64,000 nt of DNA from Acanthopleura granulata (Eukaryota > Mollusca > Polyplacophora > Chitonida > Chitonidae), in assembly GCA_016165875.1 (NCBI GenBank), contig JABBOT010000002.1, positions 23,822,265 to 23,886,264 of the forward strand, read 5' to 3'. The notes beneath the pieces are model-generated. The model was not told where the DNA came from. It worked only from the letters and a program-made list of their open reading frames with translations, and searched no databases. Shown piece after piece: positions 26,601 to 36,190 of this stretch (within the stretch, counting starts at the first letter, position 1; each line of letters opens with the position of its first letter). Both the position numbers and the translations under genes were made by a program.

Positions 26601-29600
26601 ACAAAGGCCATCAAGGTGTGGGGTAGGGCCAAGACCACCGGGCTCTGACAATCCTACCGGATGTTCCAGACAACACCTGAGGACACAGTAACCGCTATGT
26701 TCACCTGAGGCTAAAGGTACTAAAGCTGAAACAAGCCGCAAGCCCATATAAATGCTATCTTACTAAACCGATTACCCCTAAAGCTTAAAATTGAAACTAG
26801 GCAAAACCTACTAACTCAAAAAATTGCTTTCATATGTTATTAGCTAATATCAACTTTTTTCTCATTTCATTTTCATTTATTTTTTGCCTCTCCTGAGTGT
26901 ATGTACATTCATATCTATGAAACAGAAGAATGTCTTCATTCAGGAGCAGGGCACTTTATTACCAATTCACAATGAACAGTGACCTAGTGATATTTCGGTC
27001 GTGTTGTTCCAAAGCTGTACTGGATATATTTAAATGTCAACGGTTGATCCAGGTATAAAGACAGACAGCCCACTTCCTGTCAGCTACCTGCTTGGTTCTC
27101 CTGAACAAATGTGATACATGTCCAGTTAAAATGAACACTTAACACCTATACAGGGAAGAAAAGGCTAACCCCTGCTAAAAAGTCAGAAGGGGTGTTTTTG
27201 AGATGTGGCTCATTTTTACCTAAATTTTTAACTTAAAATCAAATTCCAAACTTGTGTCAAAATTTTTAAATTGTGCTTCTTCAATGGAGAATACTATTCA
27301 AATTTGACACATTAGAAAGATTACGTCTTTGTCTGTAGTGTTTAAATCTAGTTGTATGTAGAACTGACAAGCCTCCACACCGTACACCACTTAAAGCTGA
27401 TGTCTTACATGTATTTACCATGTACATGTATTCATATGACAATGTTTTTCTATAACTCAACACTCACAAAAATGTATCTTCCAAGACCATTACTACTGTT
27501 TGCATACTACAGGTGACTAACCGACACTATAATATGTAGTACCACATATCACAACTTTATATCTGGCAATCCCGTCCTATGTTGATGATAATTTTTTTTC
27601 ATCTGTCAAACAGGCTATGAATTGTTTACTCCAGCCTGATACAAATAGTACTGTTTCTTTTTCATGAACAATGCTGTCAATGTACATAAGGCTTGTCTGA
27701 AACCCTCCTAGGGCAAAGGGTGGCGTCATAATGCCAAATGTTTTAATGAGATTCTGACAGGGTGTTTGGCCTAGCCTGTTTGGGAGAGTCATTGTGGGTG
27801 TAATTTGTTCCACAAATCTGTGACTAATAGAGGATTTGTGAAGACGAGCCAAGCCTACCCTGAAATCTGTCTATGTCCACAGGCCAGCCATTAGAACTGA
27901 TCATGCTTCACCATACAGACAGGGCAGGGTAATTATAGTTACCCCTTACACCTTGCCTGCAGACTACATGAATTATATACATATTCTCAGGTACATTAAA
28001 CATGGGCAACCTTTGAGCGTGTGCTATATAATAGCTTATCTCTATCCACCATAATGCAACTCATAATATGGCTCGGGTATTGAGTAACATACCCGTCATT
28101 AGCCGATCATGTCACCTGTGGGAAAACCAACAAGTGGGCTCTATCCCTACTATAATTCCTAAACCTTTTTGAATAAGAAACAGCAACTTTCAGTGTGATT
28201 TTGCATCTTAAAAATTTGATTTTGGATACAAAACTGTACTGGTTCAGCGCACTGTGGGATGGTAAATTTCATCAGTCTACATAGATTAAGAGAACAATGC
28301 CTTCAGAATAAGTTTGAAAGAAAAAAAAGAAATTTTGTAAAAAGTATACTGTATTCAACATGCTACATATAAAGTTATTTATATATCTCAAAAAGTATAT
28401 ATACATACTAAACCAATGTCATAGCAAAATACATTTGCACTTGGAGTCTGGAAGCTTAGTGCAGAGAAATCAGTGGCTTTCTTTCATTTCAAACAATAGG
28501 TGCACGTATCTTTCAGCAAACTTATTCTTTCCTGCAAAGTTTAACACAGGCCAAGTTTAACTTTACAATTAATTTGTCTTTGTTCAGATGGGTTTCAAAT
28601 GCTTTCATATGCACGCACAGGTTTGTTCGTGCATGCACATAATTATACAGTGGGCTGCCCGAGGGAGTGATTACTGAATACAATATGAAGGCTGCTACTA
28701 CACTTAACTCAGTATGTAAATCTGCAGGTATTAATGACAGTCTAACCAAAGGCTAGACAGCTAACATCTATGGAGGGCTTTGTTCTTCTGGCAATATACT
28801 CTCATGCTGTGACAGATTGGAGAGAATGGTAGACAGCTTCCAAATAGTACCTCATTGGTGGTTGACCACGTGCTTGTGACTGTGCCTAGTGTCTTTGCTC
28901 AGATACACTCCAATGCTTACATGAGAACTCTTGTTCTGCTCTATCTCAACTATTCAGCCCTAAAGTATTAATTATTGGGATCAATGGGAATGATCTCTGA
29001 GGTTTGTTCACAGAAGGAATCAGATACCATTAGGCTGTGAACCAATCATGTTTAGACCATGTCTACAAAAAACATTGCCGTTTCAGGTAAATTAAATGTC
29101 CAGCGTGACTGCAAACAATATGTCCGTGATCAGTGCGCTCTACTTTGCCTTTAGGCCCTATACTTTGCCTTTAGAGGCTCGGGTATGCTAATTATACAAT
29201 TTGAAGTCCTGTAGAAACATGTATCCATAAACTGTATGGGGAGAGCTCTTGGAACATATGTCTCTGCCCTATCTAATAACAGGTAACTGTATACCAGGCC
29301 CTCCCATTGGCAGGCTGCCATTGTCCACTTTTTTCACCTCAGTACTTTAGAATGAAAGAGAAAATTGTAAGCCTTGAGCCTGCTTCTCTGTCACTCTACA
29401 GCATACAAAAGGCTTTGAGGGGGTTAACCCAGCCAAACACCCAAGCCAGACCAAGCTGCACTGGCAAGCTGCCAATGAGGCTCTTAGGGTGTCAAAGCAG
29501 TGGAACACAGTAGACTGGGGTTTTTAACTTGACAGGGTGGAGGGGTCCACAAAGAAGTAACAGTGAGGTCCCTCCATGTAGCCTCAGCATGATGAGAGGT

Positions 29601-31399
29601 TCACAGGTGTGTTTGTTGACAGCTATGTTGACACAATAATAGAAGGCCAATATTGACCCTGTCCAGACAATCTCCAGTCAATATTTCTGGGCACTTCAGT
29701 TGAACTTATTGGTGTGATGTGTATATTTTGAAGAGGCAACAATACAGCAAAACCTGTGCAGTATTTCTGACCCAACCTTGTCAGTTATACTGCAAACAGC
29801 AGCCAAACATAAGTAAAAAAAGAGGTAAACCTATTCATTGAGGTATGCATAAAGATAATTACTGCCAAATGTAATCTATCAACGATAAAAACTCAAGGAA
29901 CTTCTGACTGCTAAGCTTCAAATAAATGTGATTTCTCTTGAGCTGGATTATCAATGAGCATGAAATATCTGTAATTCATCTCCATAAATCAGATTTTGTT
30001 ACAAACGATCTTCCGTAAGTCATTTAGTAGTTTAGCAAATCGTCATAAGAAGTCATATGTATGGGGCTTGGCTGTAGTAAACTGGTCTTGATGTAACTAG
30101 AGACATGTCAGCCAAAATCCAATTAACAGAGGATTGATGGGCTTCAGTCCTTGCCCTGAAGGTAAATAGACATTTAGACAGGTACAGAGCCATCACATCA
30201 CAGCAAAGCTTTGTCAGTCGCCGCACACAACTGACCCTCACTTAACACCTGGCTGGCTCAGACCAAAGCATACCTGGACATTTAGCTGGATTTATCAACA
30301 TCTGTACCAGGATTCAAACACCAACAGTTATAATTCCACAGTACATGTGCATATTCCAAATCCTGTTTTACTTTGTTAAGTGATACAAGAGTTCCAAACA
30401 CAGCAGTTTGCTGACTGCTTGCAGCCAGCTGTGCCAGAGGGGTCTACCTCATCTCTGCTTATCTCACAGCAAACATGGTCAGCGGACCTGTATTTACTCT
30501 ATCATGGGGGCTTTGACCTGCCCCCTGTTTAAATGATGTCCACCCCTGATGTGTTGATAAGTTTTCACAAGTTAGCTTCGGCACAAAAACAAATGGACCC
30601 ATGTGCCAGGGATGCAGACAAATGTTGCTGCCAACTTTAGGGTTTGTTGACTCTATACAACTCAAAACATTCTCTGGCGACAGATACAGGATGGCAGATT
30701 TCTTGGCAACTGAAGGAAGATCTGGTGCCCACTAGATTTGTTGTAAAGCTGGACTAAAGCTTTTCTAAAAGATTATCTTACTTTACTCCTGACTAAATTT
30801 ACCACAGCTACATGTACAAGGACATGTGCATTAAATTATAAACAGAATTCTCTGCTTTCCACTGATCCCTGGCTGAATGTTTATAACAATGCACTGATAT
30901 TACAATTGATGTCAACAGCTAATTATACCCTCATGGAGCTCTCCTACAATGGGTGTAACACTCAAATACAGTAAATTGGATCTACATGTACTTGATGAAA
31001 ACAATTCTAGTAAACTTAAATAGCATGTAAAAGAATCAATGGCAGATGGATAAACAGGGACGATTTGTTACAACATATCCTAGAAAATCAGTCTAATTTA
31101 GATCATGTGTCAAATCTGCTTAAAAAGGCTTCTGTTCCTGTTCTGGTCAATTTGACCTGAAAATTGCCCTGATTACATTTAAGCTTTATAGGTGCATTAT
31201 TTGTGGAGTAATTTACCATTGGCCTGTCATGTAATTGATCAACACCTACCTGTACAGCACTGTTCAGGAAGCAGTTGTTCTCCCCTGGAGCATTCCGTAA
31301 CCCTTTGTAATTACAGAAGGCAATGCTATTATGCCTGTTCCATGTGTCGTAATAAGCCGCGGGAACTCCCATCTCGAGTCCATCATCGCAATCCGCCAT
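5010..31399 (-). CDS. USP54: USP53/USP54-type ubiquitin carboxyl-terminal hydrolase, 17 coding exons, complete
   Basis: The protein is a ubiquitin-specific protease family member of the USP53/USP54 group. The human proteins were long annotated as inactive; later biochemical work reports activity directed to K63-linked chains. Minus-strand coding exons are 31250-31399, 23199-23291, 16851-16985, 15861-15974, 15395-15474, 15033-15138, 14601-14658, 13537-13631, 12949-13101, 12006-12162, 9830-11668, 9322-9432, 8971-9105, 8618-8798, 7359-8368, 6821-6888 and 5010-5678. All junctions are GT-AG and in phase, giving 1717 residues, close to vertebrate USP54 length. The USP domain spans about residues 32-360 with Cys43 (NNCFLNS), His305 (YYGKHYS) and Asp322 (YFDDA). 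After it come a disordered Ser/Gln-rich region, an MIT-like helical segment (about 1030-1110) and a C-terminal CxxC pair. The start ATG sits in ACCATGG with in-frame stops just upstream. USP53 versus USP54 identity is not resolved; an invertebrate co-orthologue of both is likely. Confidence 0.93.
5679..6820 (-). other. USP54-like intron 16 with a SINE
   Basis: The intron lies between coding exons 16 and 17. It carries a 5'-truncated SINE at about 5930-6082. The rest is unique AT-rich sequence with no open frame of interest. Confidence 0.8.
5930..6082 (-). repeat. SINE copy, 5' truncated (Meta-like core)
   Basis: The plus strand contains GTACTCAAGAATATTTCACT, then the GACGGCAGGAG, AACCTGGCAGAGCCCAGGG and CCCATGACCATCC blocks shared with the other copies. 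The tail side lies to the left, so the sense is minus, the same as the host gene. The tRNA-like head is missing. Confidence 0.75.
6821..6888 (-). CDS. USP54: USP54-like coding exon 16
   Basis: A 68-nt exon for residues 1473-1495, [20 protein letters not shown] and on. The acceptor is a tandem CAGCAG, so a one-residue-shorter form (loss of Ala) is possible. It ends in phase 0 before donor GTAAGTATC. Confidence 0.87.
7359..8368 (-). CDS. USP54: USP54-like coding exon 15
   Basis: Encodes residues 1136-1472. It opens with [14 protein letters not shown] and a predicted helix [18 protein letters not shown]. The rest is low-complexity Pro, Gln, Asn and Ser sequence, and it ends in a seven-Gln run followed by HRACTS near 7372-7400. 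The donor is GTACTAAC. Confidence 0.92.
8618..8798 (-). CDS. USP54: USP54-like coding exon 14
   Basis: Encodes residues 1076-1135, beginning [16 protein letters not shown]. It continues with [18 protein letters not shown], which would be the third helix of the MIT-like segment, then a Ser-rich linker. Acceptor GCTGCAG, donor GTATTAT, ending in phase 2. Confidence 0.88.
8971..9105 (-). CDS. USP54: USP54-like coding exon 13 (MIT-like helices)
   Basis: Encodes residues 1031-1075, including [18 protein letters not shown] and [11 protein letters not shown]. The spacing of Ala and hydrophobic residues resembles the first two helices of an MIT domain, a three-helix bundle usually linked to ESCRT or microtubule binding. 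The assignment is by pattern only. The frame is kept into exon 14. Confidence 0.87.
9322..9432 (-). CDS. USP54: USP54-like coding exon 12
   Basis: Encodes residues 994-1030, including [17 protein letters not shown] and [18 protein letters not shown]. No domain is recognised. Acceptor TTTCAG and donor GTGAGATT keep the frame with both neighbours. Confidence 0.88.
9830..11668 (-). CDS. USP54: USP54-like coding exon 11 (large disordered exon)
   Basis: Encodes residues 381-993 in one 1839-nt exon. The sequence is rich in Ser, Gln, Asn and Pro with no folded domain visible. Notable parts are two copies of RRAVTPGPE (405-413 and 426-434), long Ser runs, the segment [14 protein letters not shown], the more ordered [14 protein letters not shown], and an eight-Gln run encoded near 10042-10064. 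The acceptor CATTTCAG and the donor GTAATTT place the exon ends. Confidence 0.92.
12006..12162 (-). CDS. USP54: USP54-like coding exon 10 (end of USP domain)
   Basis: Encodes residues 329-380, [15 protein letters not shown] then [12 protein letters not shown], the conserved last strand of the USP fold, followed by the linker. It ends one base into a codon (CAT G, donor GTAAG). Confidence 0.92.
12949..13101 (-). CDS. USP54: USP54-like coding exon 9 (catalytic His box)
   Basis: Encodes residues 278-328. [14 protein letters not shown] carries the catalytic His305 and [11 protein letters not shown] the third triad residue, Asp322. This shows that the active-site residues are retained at sequence level. 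The exon is phase 0 at both ends with donor GTAAGATA. Confidence 0.92.
13537..13631 (-). CDS. USP54: USP54-like coding exon 8
   Basis: Encodes residues 246-277, [12 protein letters not shown] through LGTTIMLQD, the palm strand that precedes the His box. Acceptor TTTTCAG and donor GTAAGTG are both good; it starts in phase 1 and ends in phase 0. Confidence 0.91.
14601..14658 (-). CDS. USP54: USP54-like coding exon 7 (finger knuckle 2)
   Basis: Encodes [19 protein letters not shown] (residues 227-245). Cys229 pairs with Cys225 of the previous exon, so the knuckle spans an intron. It is too short to be found as an open frame and was recognised from the family sequence. It ends one base into a Val codon. 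Confidence 0.9.
15033..15138 (-). CDS. USP54: USP54-like coding exon 6
   Basis: Encodes residues 191-226, including [15 protein letters not shown] and [16 protein letters not shown]. Cys225 begins the second finger knuckle, which is completed by the next exon. The donor is GTATGTC after CCA, phase 0. Confidence 0.9.
15395..15474 (-). CDS. USP54: USP54-like coding exon 5 (finger knuckle 1)
   Basis: Encodes about residues 165-190: [20 protein letters not shown] and on. The knuckle here is CxC, where USP family members normally have CxxC. The exon starts in phase 0 and ends two bases into a codon (TTA GT, donor GTAAGTG). Confidence 0.88.
15861..15974 (-). CDS. USP54: USP54-like coding exon 4
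   Basis: Encodes residues 127-164, from [12 protein letters not shown] to FAMTVFDQ. Cys146, Cys151 and nearby histidines (CTAPHCLSH) match a metal-binding-looking insert of this branch. The exon is phase 0 at both ends; the donor is GTACAA. Confidence 0.9.
16851..16985 (-). CDS. USP54: USP54-like coding exon 3
   Basis: Encodes residues 82-126, beginning VIFTQFQYS and ending with [10 protein letters not shown], the conserved USP helix just before the ubiquitin-binding fingers. The exon is phase 0 at both ends, with acceptor TGCAG and donor GTAAGTGC. Confidence 0.92.
16986..23198 (-). other. USP54-like intron 2
   Basis: A 6.2-kb intron. It includes a poly-C run at 18006-18018, short TA-rich stretches near 17094, and many ACATGTA words. 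No coding exon, SINE or long inverted repeat could be supported. Confidence 0.7.
18006..18018. repeat. Poly-C run
   Basis: Thirteen consecutive C in the intron, an unusual homopolymer for this AT-rich DNA and a place where assembly length may be unreliable. Confidence 0.85.
23199..23291 (-). CDS. USP54: USP54-like coding exon 2
   Basis: Encodes residues 51-81, starting [15 protein letters not shown] and ending CIFCALK. The Cys70, Cys75 and Cys78 cluster is typical of the USP53/54 branch. Acceptor TTTTCAG and donor GTAAGC are clear and the exon is phase 0 at both ends. It is isolated by introns of 8.0 and 6.2 kb. Confidence 0.92.
23292..31249 (-). other. USP54-like intron 1
   Basis: An 8.0-kb intron between the exon with the catalytic Cys and the next domain exon. 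It is AT-rich, without supported exons on either strand. Large first introns often hold enhancers, but nothing in the sequence identifies one. Confidence 0.7.
31250..31399 (-). CDS. USP54: USP54-like coding exon 1 (catalytic Cys box)
   Basis: Encodes residues 1-50. The motif [19 protein letters not shown] is the USP Cys box, with nucleophile Cys43. The exon ends CAG followed by donor GTAGGTG. The ATG lies in a strong ACCATGG context, and in-frame TAA and TGA codons precede it by 5 and 4 codons, which fixes the start. Confidence 0.93.
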
Positions 31400-31525
31400 G
31401 GTAACAATTCAATGTTAATTTCTCTCCTCGTGTAAAACGCAACAATCCAAAATCTCAGCATTAATTATCATCACATGGAACAAAGTTCTTTTGGTCAACT
31501 CGTCCATCATAGGTCCTCACACAAT
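31400..31525 (-). other. 5' UTR part of USP54-like first coding exon
   Basis: A splice acceptor (CCCTTCATTTCAG on the minus strand) ends at 31526, so the exon with the start codon probably begins at 31525. The stretch has in-frame stops just before the ATG. Confidence 0.5.
31415..31510 (-). promoter_or_regulatory. Upstream ORF in the USP54-like 5' UTR
   Basis: A 31-codon frame starts with two consecutive ATG codons and ends in TAA 15 bases before the main start. It lies in the same frame as the main CDS but is separated by stops. If transcribed as inferred it could lower translation of the protease. It depends on the UTR exon really extending to 31525. Confidence 0.4.
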
Positions 31526-34500
31526 CTGAAATGAAGGGAACACAGCGTTATATGATACAGTATGATAATTCATGTCAAACACAGTCACCAGATGGATAAG
31601 ACACTATGACATTTATTAACACAATTTACTCACCTAGGATCAGGAATGTCAATATGTCCGTCACTTTAGTGGGAACACTGATATGAATGTGAATACATGG
31701 ACCAGTCCGATAAATAATTAGATGTAATCAATTCAACTCCATTATGCAAAGCATATTAAGAATTTTAAAACACTGGATGTATGCATGACACATACTCTAA
31801 CGGAATGTAAACAATCCCAAAGCAAACTGCATGGATATGATCAACATGTTCCTCACATCTAAGTTTTAAACCCTACACTGATCTTTCACAACTTGCTTAA
31901 AATGGTACTTCAGATGACATAAGTGACAGTAAGAACCAATGATATCTAGTAAACAGTTAAAACGGTAAATAATTAGTACTTAAACTTTTATCATCAGGCT
32001 TGAGCAAGCATGTTCATGGGAGCAAGAGTGATAAAGATAGAACCATTATCAGGCATGCAGCCCTGTCAAATTACACCCACCTGGAAAGGTATGTAGTGCA
32101 CTGAGATTGGATACAGCTCACACACCAGCGTAACACTAGCTGGTTAATTAATAAATCAACTCAAGCCTTCATTAATTATTACACTACTGTTTGCCTTCAT
32201 GTCATAAATTATTTCACATCTTGCTCAACTGAATGTCCATCATGAACAGTTATTTTCATGGAGCCAAAGGATCTTCTCCACCTTTTTCTTCATCTACTTT
32301 AAGCGAGTGGGCCCAAAACCATCTTGGCCAGGTCATGCGTCCCTTGAATTTGGAGGTTAAATGTTGGTCAAGTTGGCGTGGGTTGAGCTATCAACAATGG
32401 GACAGAGATAGGCCGTGGATAAAATACAATCACAAACAGGGTGAAGACTCGACACACAGCAAGTTATCCCCTGGGTCAGTCTGTCTAAGTTTGCTTTCAT
32501 CTGATCTATCAGACCATCCATTCACTATGATCACACAGGATGTCGACAGATTAGCCATTCCTTAGAAACCAAATACTAGACCATTTCTTCACTTTTCTCC
32601 TCACTTTCTCTAGCCAACAAACAAGTATCTTCACATGTACCAAGAAACTGTACTACTGAAATCTGTATGCATTTGCATCAAATTCAGTAATAATTAACCA
32701 TTACAGATTAGGTACTGAGACTCCTATTTCAAGGGCCGGTAAGTAACAAATAATATATTTGTGAAGCTATCTACCGTTTGACACACTCAAATATCATCTG
32801 AATGCTTGTAACCAATACATTCAAGGCTGTCATCCAACAAACCACATACACTGTACATATACATTTTAAATAACACAGGTAATCTGCTTTTAGCTCAATA
32901 AAGGAAAGGATATTAGCTTTTCTTATCTACAACATTCATGTGACTTGAAGTACTTAATATCACTTCTATGCATGCCATTCATAAATAAATAAAATTTCAT
33001 AAAATTAGATATGCTAAAATGTTAGTTGAATACAATGTTAGCCTAAGAAAATACAGATACAAACAAAATGATTAATAATGAAGTTTTCCAGATACAGTTT
33101 TTATCTCAGGTTTCATATCCGTTCTAGTGTCAGCTGTTCAACATAAAGAAATGTAAAAGTGAAAGCAAAGGAGTTATAATTCAGCCTGAAGTTAACAGCG
33201 TGCAAATGTGTCATCATACAGGACATCTGTCTTTATAGCAGATACGAATCACAGTAAAACCGCAAGAGGCAGAACATCAGAACAACCAAAAAGAAAATGA
33301 CACGCTTTGCAATATTACAAAAATAACTGAAGGTTGGCCATGACTGCCTAAGGCTAAGTCCTCACACAAAAGCCAGTTTGTTAGGTATAGTAACATCATT
33401 CAACCTGTTTGACAAATCTTACTACAATTACGCTTAAAGGGCCAGAAAAAAATTTCTTTGCAGAAAAAATTAATGTCATTTTACTATCAGAAAGCTTTTA
33501 TGACATGACAGACACAGATTTAACAGAAAACAGCTGATCAATTTCTCTAAATTGAAAATCTGTCTTGAAAAACTAGCCAGTGATGAATTTGGTTCTCCAC
33601 AGAAAGGTGTAGAAAACACAACCAAAGAAATATTAGAAATAACCTAACATCTGAAATTCTCACCTGTATCACATATATCCATTTCATAGGTATGACTTCT
33701 TCAAGGCAATAATTGCACCATCAGATCTGTATGTCTTCCTCAATACCAAAAGTGACAATGTTCTAACTTGTTATGGGTTCATACTTTAAAACTGGGTTAG
33801 TTTAACAGGAAAAAGTGCACAGATTAGAGATCCAGGTTTGATTATTAAACAATAACCCTGCAAGCCAAACGAGTAGATTACCAGCAATGTGTTAATCAAG
33901 CTCTTTAGCTCAGCAAGACATCAGCTAAGCTCACAGCCACTGTTAACTGTATATCTGAGCTATCCTGCACCACAGTCCTCCCAGCTGGAGTTCCACAGTA
34001 GGCCAGAAGATTCTCTAAGTCCAAGCACTACCTGTTGTACTACACCTTCCTCACAAGCTGTTGCTATCTCTTTCTGGATTGCTATACCCAAGCTTTCTTT
34101 GGTAATCATGTTTAACTACAGACCATCTGTTACAGGTCAGCCTTTGACCCACCCAGGTTTGCTGGATGCAGGCTCCAGGCTTTGTCTACTACAGCCTGCC
34201 ATAAGGGGTTTGGTGGAGAAATTTACACTGGGCCAACTCAAACCTTCCAGGAACTGTAACCCACACCTAGATAACATGGTGTCAAGTGTTCCACATGCCC
34301 ATTGTTCCAGCAGACTAAGGACAAACAGTACAGCATAAACCTGCCATCTAGTCAGGAGACCTCAATTTGCTGTTGTAATTTGGGGGGACAGGGTCAGGGA
34401 CCCTAAAGGTAGCAAGGGGACAATTTGTCAGGGAGCTGTGGACTAACGGACTCCAGATGTGGCCCTCTCTGATTACATGTTCATTAGCCTTGGGTTGTTG

Positions 34501-36002
34501 AGCATCCAGCTCACCATCCCACCACTACAAACACATCATTAACACTGACCAAGGTATGAGTTTCATCAAGGTTAACTTAACCAGTACAGCTATGTTTGGG
34601 TAAACACTGGTTCAAGTGACTGTTTCTCCATGGGACAGGTACGGTTATCTCCACACCTGCTGTGTCAACTTTCCTGATCTCACCAGGAACCATACCCAAG
34701 TCAAGTTCTTTACAAAAGCTGCTTCTGACATGTATAAGATTTTATTGTCTTGAAAAATATAGGCCCATCAGCATGAAAGCCTGTCTGTGACAAAAACCTG
34801 GTTATCTTGACACTAGTTCCAAAGTTCTAGTTCTGCAGGTAACAGAACTTGACACACAATACAGAACCGTGGGTGGTGACACTGAAGAAGACACACGCGG
34901 ATTTGAAAAGTTCAAACAAAGTTACAAGTAATACAGGGGCAATAGTTGCCTCTTAATATGAAAATATTTTTATGGTTTAAATTGTGATGATGTCATTTGC
35001 TGAATGTGGCCATTGATCGCCTTTGTTATTGGCTAAATTAATAATTCAAGCAACATCATTAATTGCTCCAAGCAGCTGATCTCCATGGAAACAAATGAAT
35101 ACACCTGGATCAGATGTTGAAAGGTAATATCATCAGTCATCGTTAGCTTTCCGTTTTGTCTGAATTTCATTTAAATCAATACCTCGATGATTCAGGCAAA
35201 CCCTTCTGTGACATGTGGAAAAACCCCTGACACATGCTCATGTTACAAGGCTTGATTCATAGTCTGTCCTTACCACGGAATTTACAGGAAGTAATCTGAG
35301 AGTATTTCCCACAGAATAACTTATTATGTACCCAATGTTCCTGCATTCTGAATAAATTTCTACTTAGGGATTAATATTGCATCCTTCATGTCGGTTTTCC
35401 TTGTGTATAATAAATAACCCCAGTAATTCATTTAACGCAATTCATCAACACGTAGTCATACCATAGATACAATTACACCCGTAAGCAACAGTGTAAAAAT
35501 GTAACACTCTTAACAAGAATATTGGGATTTATATTATGTGTACTGAGCCGGATGTTACTCGATCTCCCAGCCCATTTACCACTATTCCTACAACTCCTTA
35601 AGTACACATGCAGCCGTAGATACCCAAGACCTGTTCGTACCTGAAGCCCCCATGTAACCCACACTGCCACTAAGTCATAACGACCGGCCCAGCACAAACA
35701 CTACATCTATGTCCTAGTAAAAATCATCGGACCCAAAACAAAACATACAAATATTGTCTAGCCACAGTCTTGTACGGTTACAGGTGTAAAGGTATAGCTT
35801 TGTTTGGACGAGGAACGACGGGCCATTCAGGCCGATCTGTATGCGTATCGGGTTTACTACTACAACCGTACACGCCACAGACAACTAGGACGAACACCTG
35901 AGACCGAGCTGAAGGCCGACCTAGTTAGCCCAGCCTAGCGCCCAACTCTCGTCTCGACTACTTTCGGCTAGATCATAGTAGACACAACAACACATTACTC
36001 AC
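31526..36002 (-). other. Inferred 5' UTR intron of the USP54-like gene
   Basis: Between the inferred UTR acceptor at 31526 and a possible donor (GTGAGTAATG, minus strand) just left of 36003. The 149-codon plus-strand frame at 33889-34338 has no family resemblance or splice support and is treated as chance. No repeats were recognised. Confidence 0.4.
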
Positions 36003-36190
36003 CATAACTCTCCGATACCGGGATCCACAACAACACAGTAAATCCAACAAGAACAGAGCTCAAACTCACTTAAACAACAGAGAAATCAACGTAGTAAAAT
36101 CCCAATCGGCCAAGGTAAATTTTCCGCCATGATCACTGTGATCGTCCTGCGCATGCGGAGCGATACATCCGGACAAGTGCCAGCGTGATC
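36003..36190 (-). promoter_or_regulatory. Candidate first exon and promoter of the USP54-like gene
   Basis: A good minus-strand donor lies at 36003 (TTATG then GTGAGT). CpG dinucleotides are visibly denser across about 35640-36190 than in the surrounding DNA. This fits a CpG-rich animal promoter about 4.6 kb upstream of the coding start. No TATA box was identified; the transcription start is inferred, not seen. Confidence 0.35.

Noticed and set aside
33889..34338. 149-codon plus-strand open frame
   Set aside because: It has no recognisable family, domain or good flanking splice sites, and it lies in an inferred intron; likely chance.
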